A stretch of 64,000 bases of DNA from positions 1,798,001-1,862,000 of the forward strand of contig NZ_QWDE01000001.1 of NCBI RefSeq assembly GCF_003432065.1, written 5' to 3'. Shown in pieces: positions 51,688 to 60,506 of this stretch. Origin of the DNA: Mucilaginibacter terrenus (lineage in GTDB: Bacteria > Bacteroidota > Bacteroidia > Sphingobacteriales > Sphingobacteriaceae). The notes below the pieces were generated by a model. That model worked only from the letters and a program-made list of their open reading frames with translations, was not told the origin of the DNA and ran no database searches. A program made the translations under genes and the position numbers. The first letter of the stretch is position 1, and each line of letters opens with the position of its first letter.

Positions 51688-52625
51688 CAATTCAATATTT
51701 TCACAAATATACTGTCGACAAAGTGTTCTTTTAGCTGCCGCCCGTCGCCATGCAGCGTCCAGATCTGCTTCGGCTGAACGTTATTAATGGTGGTAATAAT
51801 ATCGTTCCAGTCCACATGGTCTGATATAAAGAGCGTATCCTGCGTATTTACCTGCAGGTTTTTCCAACCGGAGGCAAACAGGCGCTTTACGCCTGTAGCA
51901 CGTATGTAGCTGTCGAAGGTAAAGGGCGGCACAATGTACACCCACTCTTCCTGCGTTTTCATCAGCTTACGGTTATACAACTGGTGAGCGCCCAAATTAT
52001 AACCAAGTGACTTGTAAACATTGTTTATAGGCATAACCTTATGGTGCACCAGCACTTTCTTTTGCGGCGCATAGTCATTTATCATCCTGATAAGGCGCTG
52101 GCTCTTTCCCAGCCCATATGCGCCAAGCAAGACATTCACCTTAATATCGTTCAGCTTTTTTATTTCTTCTACCGGATCAGGATGTGTGGTGTTCTGGTCG
52201 GCAAAAGTAGTTTCGGTGATCAGGACATCAGCCTGTACAAACTCCATTGGCTCGCACGTATTGTCTGGCTGCAATTTGTAGTCGCCGGTGTACAGGTAAC
52301 GAGTGCCCTGGTATTCCATTAAAACCTGGGCCGAGCCGGGGATATGCCCTGCCGGGATGAAACTCACCTCCACACCGCGCACGTCGAACACTTTACTGTA
52401 AGGCTGTGTAATTAATTGCTTGCCGGCATTTTTACCATAACGCAGCTGCATAAAAGCAATGGTAGCCGCAGTGGCATACACGTTGGTATTGCCGCTAACG
52501 GCATGGTCGGCATGGGCATGCGAAATCACGGCGTTGGCGACGGGTTGCAGCGGGTCTAAATAAAAGTCGCCGTACCGGCAATACAAACCATTGCCGTCAA
52601 ACTGTAAAAAGTCTTCTAAGATCAT
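51687..52625 (-). CDS. MBL-fold nuclease-like protein (exonuclease of ligase-associated/CPSF type)
   Basis: The 312-residue protein has a metallo-beta-lactamase core with SHAHADH near 35-41, AGHIPGSAQVL near 91-101 and YTGDYKL near 111-117. The C-terminal half contains ISDHVDWNDI and LHGDG, typical of the mRNA 3'-end processing/SNM1-type and the DNA-ligase-associated exonuclease group. It should be a zinc-dependent nuclease acting on DNA or RNA. No DNA ligase gene is adjacent. It is flanked by one-base overlaps, with coaE upstream and the 53-residue Cys protein downstream. Confidence 0.88.
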   Translation of the reverse strand: MILEDFLQFDGNGLYCRYGDFYLDPLQPVANAVISHAHADHAVSGNTNVYATAATIAFMQLRYGKNAGKQLITQPYSKVFDVRGVEVSFIPAGHIPGSAQVLMEYQGTRYLYTGDYKLQPDNTCEPMEFVQADVLITETTFADQNTTHPDPVEEIKKLNDIKVNVLLGAYGLGKSQRLIRMINDYAPQKKVLVHHKVMPINNVYKSLGYNLGAHQLYNRKLMKTQEEWVYIVPPFTFDSYIRATGVKRLFASGWKNLQVNTQDTLFISDHVDWNDIITTINNVQPKQIWTLHGDGRQLKEHFVDSIFVKILN

Positions 52626-53230
52626 TAAGCTTGAGAAAGGGATAGATATAATTCATGCAGCCTGAGTACCTGCGGGATTACCAGTTGCGTATCGTCGTTT
52701 ATAATGTTATCGTTCGCCAGCTGCAGCTTTTGTTCTTCTGTCAGCTGCTTCGCATTGCGGCTTTCAACATCTTGTTGGGTGATGTTGTCGCGTGCCATTA
52801 CACGCTTCACACGGGTTTGCAGGGGTGCAGTTACTACCACCGACCGATCGCACATTTTATAAGAGTCACTCTCAAACAGCAATGCAGCTTCTTTGAGTAT
52901 ATAAGGCACCTTTTGGTTACCTTCAAACTGTGTCAACCAAACATCAAAAGCCCTGAAGGTGGCCGGATGCACCAACTTGTTCAGCTTTACCAGCTCCGCT
53001 TCATCGTTAAAAACAATGCCTGCTATATGCTTGCGGTTAAGCGTGCCGTCAGCAAAATAAGACTGATCACCAAAGGTTTCCTTAATGCCGTTGATGAGGA
53101 TCTCGTCTGTCACCATCACGTTTTTAGCCGCATCATCAGCATAAAATACCGGTATACCTAATACTTCAAATACTTTGCACACGGTTGTTTTACCGCTGCC
53201 TATGTTGCCAGTGATACCTACTTTAAACAT
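52625..53230 (-). CDS. coaE: Dephospho-CoA kinase
   Basis: The 201-residue P-loop kinase carries out the last step of coenzyme A synthesis. The Walker A motif GITGNIGSGKTT lies at 5-16, followed by IPVFYADDAAK near 26-36 with the conserved Asp pair, and the lid region with QTRVKRVMARDN near 142-153. The length is usual. The start overlaps the ybbR stop by one base and the stop overlaps the MBL start by one base (TAATG both times), making a tightly coupled operon. Confidence 0.97.
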   Translation of the reverse strand: MFKVGITGNIGSGKTTVCKVFEVLGIPVFYADDAAKNVMVTDEILINGIKETFGDQSYFADGTLNRKHIAGIVFNDEAELVKLNKLVHPATFRAFDVWLTQFEGNQKVPYILKEAALLFESDSYKMCDRSVVVTAPLQTRVKRVMARDNITQQDVESRNAKQLTEEQKLQLANDNIINDDTQLVIPQVLRLHELYLSLSQA

Positions 53231-54177
53231 TACTTTTTAACAATGAAATCAACATTCTGCGGCACCATCTTCACTATTTTACTGTATGACGGCATGTTGG
53301 TTATCTTAACCGGAAGCGTAGTGTAACCCTGACGCGACCAAAGGTCGAGGTCGGCAACGGCTTCAAAGTCATCTTCGTTCATGTCCGGATAGTCGCGCAA
53401 TGATGTGGTAAAAATTATCTTTATCTTCTGCGGAAAAACCTTTACGTCATAAAAATTGCGGTTGTTGATGAGCTTAACGGGCACCTCTATCGTCTTTTCG
53501 GTAAACTCATCCACGGGTATGTTAATAGAAACGGCTTTAGGCTCTACATCCAGGTTACCCTCGTTAGAGCGCTTTAATGATATACGCCTGTTAACGCTTT
53601 CGTTAAGGTCGGTCAACTTTAGTGAATCCGTCTTCCAAAAGTTTATCCGGGCAAGCACCTCCGCGGGACCGCTTATTTTTACGTAAGCCGGTTTAATGGT
53701 CATCACGCCCGATTGTGCAAACTGCCGCTCGAACTGCAAGGATGTAACCGCCTGCACAGGTACCCGTTTTACAGATCGGTTAGAAAAGTCGAAGAACAAG
53801 GTATCCGGACTAAAGCCAACCATTTCCCGGTCAGGGTCTTTCTTAGCGTTGATTTGCTTAAGCTGGCTGCTTAGTACAATAAAGTTTTTAGTGTCCAGCG
53901 ATTGCAGGTCTACATTAACCTCCTTGCGCGTGTCGGTCCATTTAGAGAACAGCATTTGCCAGCCGGTACCCTGTACTATAGCGTTCACCGTATCGGGCTG
54001 CAAAGGGTGAAAAGCCCGTTTTTGCGGCGAGTTCCTGAACGTGAGCGGCTGCTTTACCGTAAACTTGTAAGGGTTAGATAACGCTGTAAACAGCCAGGCC
54101 AGTACGGCAAAAACCAGGCACGTAACGAAGGCCTGTAAGCGCCTGCGTTCTATTGCCGATAGTTTGATGATTGCCAT
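53230..54177 (-). CDS. YbbR-domain protein, CdaR-like
   Basis: The 315-residue protein has one N-terminal membrane helix (about 15-32) followed by tandem YbbR beta domains outside the membrane. In Firmicutes, YbbR/CdaR regulates the c-di-AMP cyclase CdaA and sits next to it and glmM; here no cdaA is adjacent, and in Bacteroidota the role is unclear. It begins the operon ybbR-coaE-MBL-53-residue protein. Between this gene and yajC upstream there is a strong terminator, so it must have its own promoter. Confidence 0.85.
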   Translation of the reverse strand: MAIIKLSAIERRRLQAFVTCLVFAVLAWLFTALSNPYKFTVKQPLTFRNSPQKRAFHPLQPDTVNAIVQGTGWQMLFSKWTDTRKEVNVDLQSLDTKNFIVLSSQLKQINAKKDPDREMVGFSPDTLFFDFSNRSVKRVPVQAVTSLQFERQFAQSGVMTIKPAYVKISGPAEVLARINFWKTDSLKLTDLNESVNRRISLKRSNEGNLDVEPKAVSINIPVDEFTEKTIEVPVKLINNRNFYDVKVFPQKIKIIFTTSLRDYPDMNEDDFEAVADLDLWSRQGYTTLPVKITNMPSYSKIVKMVPQNVDFIVKK

Positions 54178-54196
54178 TTTGGATGCTTAAAGCAGA

Positions 54197-54212
54197 AAGC
54201 GGAAAGCTTAAA
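54197..54212. repeat. Short dispersed repeat, copy 1
   Basis: AAGCGGAAAGCTTAAA here is the exact reverse complement of the 16 bases at 18091-18106 in another intergenic gap. Confidence 0.5.
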
Positions 54213-54254
54213 GTGGGAGTAAAATTACAATTTTCTAGCGTCATGCTTCACCAG

Positions 54255-54308
54255 AAAACAAAAAGCTTAAGGCCAGGGTAATAATTCACCAGTTGACCTT
54301 AAGCTTTT
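54255..54308 (-). terminator. Terminator after yajC (minus strand)
   Basis: AAAAGCTTAAGG (54261-54272) pairs with CCTTAAGCTTTT (54297-54308) around 24 bases; on the minus strand a T-rich stretch follows. It separates two operons. Confidence 0.75.
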
Positions 54309-54351
54309 CCGTGTTATGTTTGCTAATATAGCTTTAGCTTCAAGCTCTGTA

Positions 54352-54678
54352 TTAAGCTTTAGTAACTGCCTGTGGGGTGTTAAGGGCTTTAGATTCTTCT
54401 AAAGAGATAGCAGATTTATTGAAACGTAACCTGGCGCCGTTCTCAACCTCTATCAGGAAAGTAGTGTCGCCAATTTCATATAACCTGCCGTGCATGCCCG
54501 AAGTGGTTACTACCTTATCGCCTTTTTTAAGCTCTTCTACGTATTTCTTCTGGTCTTTTTGCTTTTTCATCTGCGGCCGTATCATAAAAAAGTAGAACAC
54601 CACTGCAATTAACCCGAACATGATTAATTGCTGGGAGCCAAAGCCGCCGCCGGCCTGTAATAAGATAGTTGCTGTCAT
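54352..54678 (-). CDS. yajC: Preprotein translocase subunit YajC
   Basis: The 108-residue protein has one membrane helix (about 17-34) followed by the YajC pattern FYFFMIRPQMKKQKDQKKY (two pieces within 27-46) and LKKGDKVVTTSGMHG near 50-64. YajC associates with SecDF at the Sec translocon; secDF is 13 kb away in this window. The gene is the last of the nusB-DUF1573-yajC run, with 14 bases to its upstream neighbour, and its start shares the context TATAAAATG with the other two genes. Confidence 0.96.
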   Translation of the reverse strand: MTATILLQAGGGFGSQQLIMFGLIAVVFYFFMIRPQMKKQKDQKKYVEELKKGDKVVTTSGMHGRLYEIGDTTFLIEVENGARLRFNKSAISLEESKALNTPQAVTKA

Positions 54679-54692
54679 TTTATAGTTTTAAA

Positions 54693-55142
54693 TTAATGTG
54701 CGGTTACTTCGCCAATAAGGTGCACCATGTTTTGGGCAGGGTTGGTATTGGCGGTAACGGTTATTTGCTTGTCCTGCAAGCCCATTTTACCAACGCTGCT
54801 AAAGGTAACTTTCACAGCGCCTTCGGCACCGGGCTGTATCGGCGCGGTTGGCCACTCGGGCTTGGTGCAGCCGCATGTGGCTACTGCATCTTTAATAATG
54901 AGAGGGGTTTTACCGGTGTTCGTAAACTTAAACTCATACGTCACCTTATCACCAGCTTTTATTTTGCCAAAGTCGTGCGTCTCTTTTTCAAACTTCATTA
55001 CCGGCGCGTTGGTAGCGCTGGTAGTGCCTGCAACTGTAGGTGTACCTGCATCGGCGGTTACCGCTGTAGTACTCTGACCATTGGAGTTACAGGCTGATAT
55101 GAACAAGCCTGCAACAACTGTACATAATAATAGCTTTCTCAT
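54693..55142 (-). CDS. DUF1573 lipoprotein
   Basis: The 149-residue protein has a signal peptide and lipobox ISAC with Cys18. After an Ala/Thr-rich linker (about 22-50) a DUF1573 immunoglobulin-like domain spans about 52-149, starting EKETHDFGKIKAGDKV and containing TPLIIKDAVATCGCTKP, the typical CGC motif. This family of ASH/MSP-like domains is very common in Bacteroidota envelopes; its job is not known. It sits between nusB and yajC with short spacers and a TATAAAATG start. Confidence 0.92.
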   Translation of the reverse strand: MRKLLLCTVVAGLFISACNSNGQSTTAVTADAGTPTVAGTTSATNAPVMKFEKETHDFGKIKAGDKVTYEFKFTNTGKTPLIIKDAVATCGCTKPEWPTAPIQPGAEGAVKVTFSSVGKMGLQDKQITVTANTNPAQNMVHLIGEVTAH

Positions 55143-55157
55143 TTTATAGGTTATATT

Positions 55158-56108
55158 TTATTCTTCAATCAATCCCCTGCCAATCTTCTTCACCTTATTT
55201 TCGGCTTTAAGTTCGGCAAGTATTTTGTCCAGTATACCGTTAATGAACGAGTTGCTCTTAGGCGTGCTGAATTCTTTTGATATCTCCAGGTACTCGTTGA
55301 TAGTAACCTTCACCGGTATCGATGTAAAATTAATAAATTCTACAATTGCCATCTTCATTAATAATGTATCCATCATGGCAATACGGTCAGGTTCCCAGTT
55401 CTGGGTCTTTTCGGCAATAAGTTGCTGGTACTGACTGTCGTAACGGATGGTTTGTGCGTACAGGTTTAACACAAATTCACGGTCGTCTGCCCAATTGCCG
55501 CTGATTTCGGCCAGTTGGTTCTCTGCCGGGTTTTCCGAAGCAAAGTTCTTGAATGTTTTGGCGATCAACGCCTGCAGTACTTCCCTGTCCACCGGCCAGT
55601 AGATGAATTTATCTTCGAAAACCTGTTCCGCAAGTGATGATTTCAGGATAACTTTTTTGAAGATGAATTTTATAATATCTTTATCCGTGCTGATGGTGTC
55701 GTCAGTTTTAGCAAGGTATTCAGCATATTCAGGAGAATTCTTCAGGGTAATGAACAGGGATTTATCCAGCTCCGGATCAAAAGAAAAATCTACTTTGTAT
55801 TTTTTTACGGCAGCCAGGTACTCTTGATTCTGACTAAGAGATACTATAAAACGGTTAGTAAGGATCTTGGTGTTGGCGTTAAGGTCTTCTTTGGTAGGCA
55901 GATGCTTGTTGGCCCTTTCTTCAGCATCTATACTGGCGTAATTCACCACATTGCTGATAAGGGTAAGCATCCATATGTACATTTCAAAAACCTGGTCTAT
56001 GCTGCTCAGGAGCTGCTTTTCGTGGTGTTTAATGTCGCGCGAGTCGGACTGGTGGTACGCGTACAAGGACTGTAGAACTTTTACCCGGAGGTGCCTTCTG
56101 TTTAGCAT
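55158..56108 (-). CDS. nusB: Transcription antitermination factor NusB (long Bacteroidota form)
   Basis: The 316-residue protein is about twice the length of E. coli NusB. It opens MLNRRHLRVKVLQSLYAY, the usual NusB start (RR and helix 1), then has a long helical middle part (about 40-190). The conserved C-terminal NusB features lie at about 200-310: EPDRIAMMDTLLMKMAIVEF and VTINEYLEISKEFSTPKSNSFINGILDKI in pieces, including the INEYLEIAK-type motif. NusB with NusE helps antitermination on rRNA operons. It is first in the nusB-DUF1573-yajC operon; start context TATAAAATG. Confidence 0.95.
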   Translation of the reverse strand: MLNRRHLRVKVLQSLYAYHQSDSRDIKHHEKQLLSSIDQVFEMYIWMLTLISNVVNYASIDAEERANKHLPTKEDLNANTKILTNRFIVSLSQNQEYLAAVKKYKVDFSFDPELDKSLFITLKNSPEYAEYLAKTDDTISTDKDIIKFIFKKVILKSSLAEQVFEDKFIYWPVDREVLQALIAKTFKNFASENPAENQLAEISGNWADDREFVLNLYAQTIRYDSQYQQLIAEKTQNWEPDRIAMMDTLLMKMAIVEFINFTSIPVKVTINEYLEISKEFSTPKSNSFINGILDKILAELKAENKVKKIGRGLIEE

Positions 56109-56147
56109 TTTATAAGAACGATTAGGGGCCTGTGCCCAAATGATAAT

Positions 56148-57233
56148 TTAATAGGTTGACTTTACTTTTTTAATATCGGCAATACGTTTTTCGGCAATTT
56201 TGTTAGCAGCCGTTATGGTAGAAATGCTTTCTGCTTTAGAAAGTTTTAAAACATTACGGGTTGCCTCGTAAATATTTTCTGTTAACTGCAGGGTGCGCTT
56301 TTTATTGTACCCCATCAGTTCAGAATAGCAATTAATAATGCCTCCCGCGTTAATCACATAATCCGGCGCAAAGAGGATACCTTTATCCAGCAGCATCTGG
56401 CCGTGCAGGGTTTCATCCTGCAGTTGGTTATTTGCCGAGCCGGCTATAATGGCGCATTGCAGCTTGCCTATGGTCTGCGTGTTTATTGTTGATCCCAGAG
56501 CGCAAGGGGCGTAAATGTCGGCGTTAATATCAAATATGGTGTTGTTAGAAACTGCTTCGGCACCATACTTTTTTGACACCTGGCGCCTACGCTCATCGTT
56601 TATGTCGCTTACGTACACCTTAGCGTTTTCATCGCGCAGCAGCTTTACCAGGTGCTCACCTACGTGGCCTATACCCTGCACAATAACAGAGCGGCCGGTA
56701 ATATGATCGTTACCGTAAAGCTCCTTTAAACAAGCTTTCATTCCCATAAAAACGCCCATTGCAGCAATGGGTGCAGGGTCACCGCTGCCGCCCATGGTCT
56801 CGGGCACACCGGTTACATGCTGTGTTTCCATACGGATGTACTCCATATCGCGCGGGTTGGTACCCACGTCCTCAGCAGTAATAAACTCTCCGTTAAGGTT
56901 CTTGATAAAACGGCCAAACTTGCGCAACAATGCCTCTGTTTTGTCCTTACGGGAATCGCCTATGATCACGGCTTTGCCGCCACCAAGGTTTAAGCCTGCT
57001 ATAGCCGACTTATACGTCATGCTTTTGCTTAACCGAAGAACATCCTGCAAGGCTTCTTTCTCGGTTTTATAGGCCCACATACGGGTACCGCCAAGCGCCG
57101 GGCCAAGTGTGGTATCATGAATAGCGATGATTGCCCTAAGGCCGGTGTCCGGGTCGCTGCAAAACACAACTTTTTTATGCCCCAGAGATTCTAACTGGTT
57201 GAAAATACTATCGGCGTTGTGTGGAACAGGCAT
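56148..57233 (-). CDS. Leucine dehydrogenase-type Glu/Leu/Phe/Val dehydrogenase
   Basis: From the ATG ending at 57233 there are 361 residues, the normal length for leucine dehydrogenase. Key sites are TTLGPALGGTRMW (41-53), the catalytic Lys75 and Lys87 region MTYKSAIAGLNLGGGKAV in pieces, and the NAD-binding VQGIGHVG near 187-194. Longer in-frame extensions upstream to 57395 pass through the promoter and should not be translated. The enzyme deaminates branched-chain amino acids, giving acyl-CoA precursors for branched fatty acids typical of this phylum. It has its own -7 box. Confidence 0.93.
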   Translation of the reverse strand: MPVPHNADSIFNQLESLGHKKVVFCSDPDTGLRAIIAIHDTTLGPALGGTRMWAYKTEKEALQDVLRLSKSMTYKSAIAGLNLGGGKAVIIGDSRKDKTEALLRKFGRFIKNLNGEFITAEDVGTNPRDMEYIRMETQHVTGVPETMGGSGDPAPIAAMGVFMGMKACLKELYGNDHITGRSVIVQGIGHVGEHLVKLLRDENAKVYVSDINDERRRQVSKKYGAEAVSNNTIFDINADIYAPCALGSTINTQTIGKLQCAIIAGSANNQLQDETLHGQMLLDKGILFAPDYVINAGGIINCYSELMGYNKKRTLQLTENIYEATRNVLKLSKAESISTITAANKIAEKRIADIKKVKSTY

Positions 57234-57270
57234 TATCTGGGACGGTAGTGATAAAACGTTATTGCGACTG

Positions 57271-57278
57271 CAAAAGTA
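57271..57278 (-). promoter_or_regulatory. -7 box TACTTTTG (minus strand) for leucine dehydrogenase
   Basis: On the minus strand this TAnnTTTG match lies 37 bases upstream of the chosen start, inside the frame extension, which supports the shorter protein. Confidence 0.5.
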
Positions 57279-57436
57279 GTGTTTTTTTTGAAGTGGCAAG
57301 TGTAAAGTGTACATCCGCCTTAAAGGCCCTCGCAGATTAGCCCTATGCAAGCAACTTAAATGCGACGCAATTGTAAAATAGCAAGGCTTTATCACTGCTT
57401 TAAAACATTATGCATCCATCCCCTATTAACTTTTTA

Positions 57437-57444
57437 TACTTTTG
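57437..57444 (+). promoter_or_regulatory. -7 box TACTTTTG for the ABC exporter
   Basis: This exact TAnnTTTG match lies 53 bases before the ABC gene start. Confidence 0.5.
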
Positions 57445-57497
57445 ATCTTTGTCTTGCCGGATGCTCAGCTATCCGGTAACCCGGACCTGGATAATTC

Positions 57498-59285
57498 ATG
57501 AAAGAACTAGCGTACCTAAATAAATTCTTTTACAAATACCGCTGGCGGCTGGTACCGGGCATATTGTTCGTTATCATCTCCAACATTTTTGCTGTACTGC
57601 CTGCACAAGTGGTAAGGGTCGCATTTGACCTGGTGACCGAAAACATCAGTACCTATCACCTGTTTGCCGGGTTTGACAGGCAGAGCATGATCTATGATAT
57701 ATTTGGCTCCAGCTTATTGATGTTTGGTCTGCTGGTACTGATATTGGCATTGCTAAGGGGCTTGTTCCTCTTTTTTATGCGGCAAACTATTATCCTGATG
57801 TCGCGCCATATCGAGTATGATATGAAGAACGAGATCTACGAACATTATCAAAAGCTTTCGCTTGCTTTCTACCGCCGCCACAATACCGGTGACCTCATGA
57901 ACCGCGTTACCGAAGATGTAAGCCGTGTGCGCATGTACCTGGGGCCCGGCATTATGTACAGCATCAACACAGTGGTGCTTTTCGTATTAGTCATATACGC
58001 CATGGTAACCGTAAACTTAAGGCTGGCTGTATTTTCCATATTGCCGCTGCCTATCCTGGCGGTGATCATTTTTTATGTGAATACCGTTATAGAATACCGC
58101 AGTGAACAGATACAAAAGCGACTCTCCGCATTATCCAGCTTTGTGCAGGAGAACTTTTCAGGTATAAGGGTAATAAAATCATACGTACGCGAGGCCTTTG
58201 TACGCAGCAAATTTGCGGACGAAAGCGAGGAATATAAAACACAAAGCATGGCTATGGTAAAGGTGCAGGCCATGTTCTTCCCTTCCATGGTATTATTAAT
58301 AGGCCTCAGTGGCGTACTTACCATGTATGTTGGGGGTGTTGAAGTAATGAAAGGCAATATCACCGCCGGCAACATTGCCGAATTTATTGTTTACCTCAAC
58401 ATGCTAGCCTTCCCGGTTATATCTTTAGGTTGGGTAACCTCGCTTGTGCAACGCGCTGCGGCATCGCAAAAACGCATAAACGAGTTTTTACACGAGGAGC
58501 CGGAGATACAATCGCCAAACACTGCTCCGCTTCGTTTGCAAGGCAGCATCGAGTTTAAGAACGTTTCCTTTGTATATCCGGACACCGGCATAAAAGCCCT
58601 TAAACAGGTATCATTTATAGCCAACCCTGGCGAGATGGTAGCAATAATTGGTCGCACAGGGTCAGGAAAGTCCACAGTTGCCAACCTTATTATGCGCATG
58701 TACGATACTACCGAAGGCAGCATATTGATAGACGGACAGCCACTTAAAGGTATTAACCTGGAGAGCTATCGCTCTCAAATTGGTTTTGTACCACAGGAGG
58801 TATTCTTGTTTTCTGATAAAATATCGCACAACATTGCCTTTAGTGCCGATGTGCTGGATATGCCGCGGGTAGAGCAAGCTGCTAAAGATGCCGCGGTTTA
58901 CAACAATATTATAGAGCTGGAACAGGGGTTTGAAACGCTGATAGGAGAACGCGGCGTTACCCTATCAGGCGGGCAAAAACAAAGGGTAAGTATTGCGCGG
59001 GCTATTGCAAAGCAGCCGCAGGTACTGATATTTGATGATTGCCTATCAGCTGTGGACACACGCACCGAGGAGGAGATCCTGAGCAACCTGGGCCGTATAA
59101 TGCAGGGCAAAACCAGCATTATTATATCGCACCGAATATCGACCATTAAAAATGCCGACAAGATTTTGGTAATAGACAATGGCGAGATAATTGAACAGGG
59201 CACCCACACCGAGTTGATGGAGCTGAAAACTGCTTACTTTGAGCTGTATGAAAAGCAGTTACTGGAGGAAGAAGAGAAGGCATAA
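57498..59285 (+). CDS. ABC exporter half-transporter (MdlA/MsbA type) with Asp in place of the catalytic Glu
   Basis: This 595-residue protein is a membrane domain of six helices (about 20-325) fused to an ATPase. Walker A GRTGSGKST is at 385-393, the Q-loop at about 433, the signature LSGGQ at 489-493 and Walker B VLIFDD at 509-514. The residue after Walker B, normally Glu, is Asp514 (FDDCLSAVD). That form is typical of one half of heterodimeric exporters such as MdlA or TM287. No second half-transporter gene is adjacent, so the partner is elsewhere or the protein works as a homodimer. Substrates may be lipids or drugs. Confidence 0.93.
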   Translation: MKELAYLNKFFYKYRWRLVPGILFVIISNIFAVLPAQVVRVAFDLVTENISTYHLFAGFDRQSMIYDIFGSSLLMFGLLVLILALLRGLFLFFMRQTIILMSRHIEYDMKNEIYEHYQKLSLAFYRRHNTGDLMNRVTEDVSRVRMYLGPGIMYSINTVVLFVLVIYAMVTVNLRLAVFSILPLPILAVIIFYVNTVIEYRSEQIQKRLSALSSFVQENFSGIRVIKSYVREAFVRSKFADESEEYKTQSMAMVKVQAMFFPSMVLLIGLSGVLTMYVGGVEVMKGNITAGNIAEFIVYLNMLAFPVISLGWVTSLVQRAAASQKRINEFLHEEPEIQSPNTAPLRLQGSIEFKNVSFVYPDTGIKALKQVSFIANPGEMVAIIGRTGSGKSTVANLIMRMYDTTEGSILIDGQPLKGINLESYRSQIGFVPQEVFLFSDKISHNIAFSADVLDMPRVEQAAKDAAVYNNIIELEQGFETLIGERGVTLSGGQKQRVSIARAIAKQPQVLIFDDCLSAVDTRTEEEILSNLGRIMQGKTSIIISHRISTIKNADKILVIDNGEIIEQGTHTELMELKTAYFELYEKQLLEEEEKA

Positions 59286-59398
59286 AGCAACTAATACTCG
59301 CCTCAAATTAATTTGTCAAGCAACATCTTTTCATTTAGGGGATTTTATTTCTTAAATTTACACGAACTGGTAATAATTCAATAACAATAAACGCATAT

Positions 59399-59854
59399 AT
59401 GGGTACATCTTCCGAAACATTCAATAAAAAAGAACGAGAAAAGAAAAAGTTAAAAAAACAGCAGGAGAAAAAAGAAAAAGCTGAAGACCGCAAAACCAAC
59501 GCTGCAAAAGGTAAGGGTTTAGAGGACATGATGGCTTATGTTGACGCGAACGGCAACCTTACGTCTGTACCGCAAGATCTTTCTTTACGCAAGAAAGTAT
59601 CTGCAGATGATATACAGATAGCTGTGCCTAAGCAGGAGCATGTTGAAGAAGAAATTGTTCGTAATGGAACGGTTGCATTCTTTAACGACTCCAAAGGATT
59701 TGGTTTTATCAGAGATTTGCAAACGCAGGAAAGCATTTTTGTTCATGTTAACGCTTTAACAGAACAAATTCGTGAAAATGACAAGGTAACCTTTGAAATA
59801 GAACAGGGCCAAAAAGGCCCCACTGCAGTAAAAGTAAAAAAGACAGTTAAATAG
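59399..59854 (+). CDS. Cold-shock-domain protein with charged N-terminal extension
   Basis: The 151-residue protein has a C-terminal cold-shock domain (about 82-149) with the RNP1-like SKGFGFIRD and RNP2-like SIFVHV motifs, which bind single-stranded RNA or DNA. The first 40 residues are extremely Lys/Glu-rich (KKEREKKKLKKQQEKKEK), probably a helix or a disordered RNA-binding tail, unlike the simple 65-70-residue CspA proteins. This extended form is common in Bacteroidota. It is likely transcribed alone, 113 bases after the ABC gene. Confidence 0.93.
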   Translation: MGTSSETFNKKEREKKKLKKQQEKKEKAEDRKTNAAKGKGLEDMMAYVDANGNLTSVPQDLSLRKKVSADDIQIAVPKQEHVEEEIVRNGTVAFFNDSKGFGFIRDLQTQESIFVHVNALTEQIRENDKVTFEIEQGQKGPTAVKVKKTVK

Positions 59855-59992
59855 CTGCTTTTCATAAGCCTGTCTGTCCCATAAATAACATGTGTTTTTA
59901 GTTGCAACGATTCAATATTGTTACAATAAATAGTTGCAGTTTAAATTTTTATTTATATTTATCCCAACCAAAACTAATTACAGCACATATTT

Positions 59993-60319
59993 ATGGGAGA
60001 ATTTGACAACAGAGAACGTGAGGAAGTTTACTCCAAGAAGGTTAGAGCCGGGAAGAGAACTTATTTTTTTGACGTGAAGGCAACCCGCTCGAACGACTAC
60101 TATGTGACCATTACCGAAAGCAAAAAACGTTTAGAGGACGGTGTATTTATAAAGCACAAGATATTCTTGTATAAAGAAGATTTTGAAAAGTTTGCAGAAG
60201 GCCTGAAACACACTGTTGATTATATAAAAGACCACCAGGAAGTGGTAGAGAAACGTTACGAGTTTAGCGAAGCATCTGAAGTAAGTAAAGCTGACGAAGA
60301 CTTCTCATTCGAAATATAG
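59993..60319 (+). CDS. PUR-domain DNA/RNA-binding protein (DUF3276)
   Basis: The 108-residue protein has the PUR fold seen in bacterial relatives of Pur-alpha: VYSKKVRAGKRTYFFDVKATR (in pieces, about 11-31), the YYVTITESKKR strand and the helix FEKFAEGLKHTVDYIK near 64-79. Such proteins are found in Bacteroidota and spirochaetes and bind DNA or RNA; the cell role is not well known. The C-terminus is acidic. It follows the cold-shock gene on the same strand with 138 bases between, and a terminator closes the unit. Confidence 0.93.
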   Translation: MGEFDNREREEVYSKKVRAGKRTYFFDVKATRSNDYYVTITESKKRLEDGVFIKHKIFLYKEDFEKFAEGLKHTVDYIKDHQEVVEKRYEFSEASEVSKADEDFSFEI

Positions 60320-60353
60320 GTAACCCTAATTTAGACCTTAATATTACAACATG

Positions 60354-60382
60354 AATACCCGGCTGCAAAGGCGGGTATTTTT
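60354..60382 (+). terminator. Terminator after the PUR gene
   Basis: AATACCC (60354-60360) pairs with GGGTATT (60373-60379), followed by a T-run. Confidence 0.8.
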
Positions 60383-60506
60383 GTTTAAGGTATTTTGCCG
60401 TTAGTACGCAAACAAATTCACCTTTTTAGCTTTTATAGGTTATTCTTTTTAGCCGCAGCATAAATTACTCTGTCTTTCTTAAAACCACAAACTACCGGCC
60501 CTGCTG

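Noticed and set aside
57234..57395. 54-residue N-terminal extension of the leucine dehydrogenase
   Set aside because: A -7 box sits inside it and the conserved protein begins at the later ATG.
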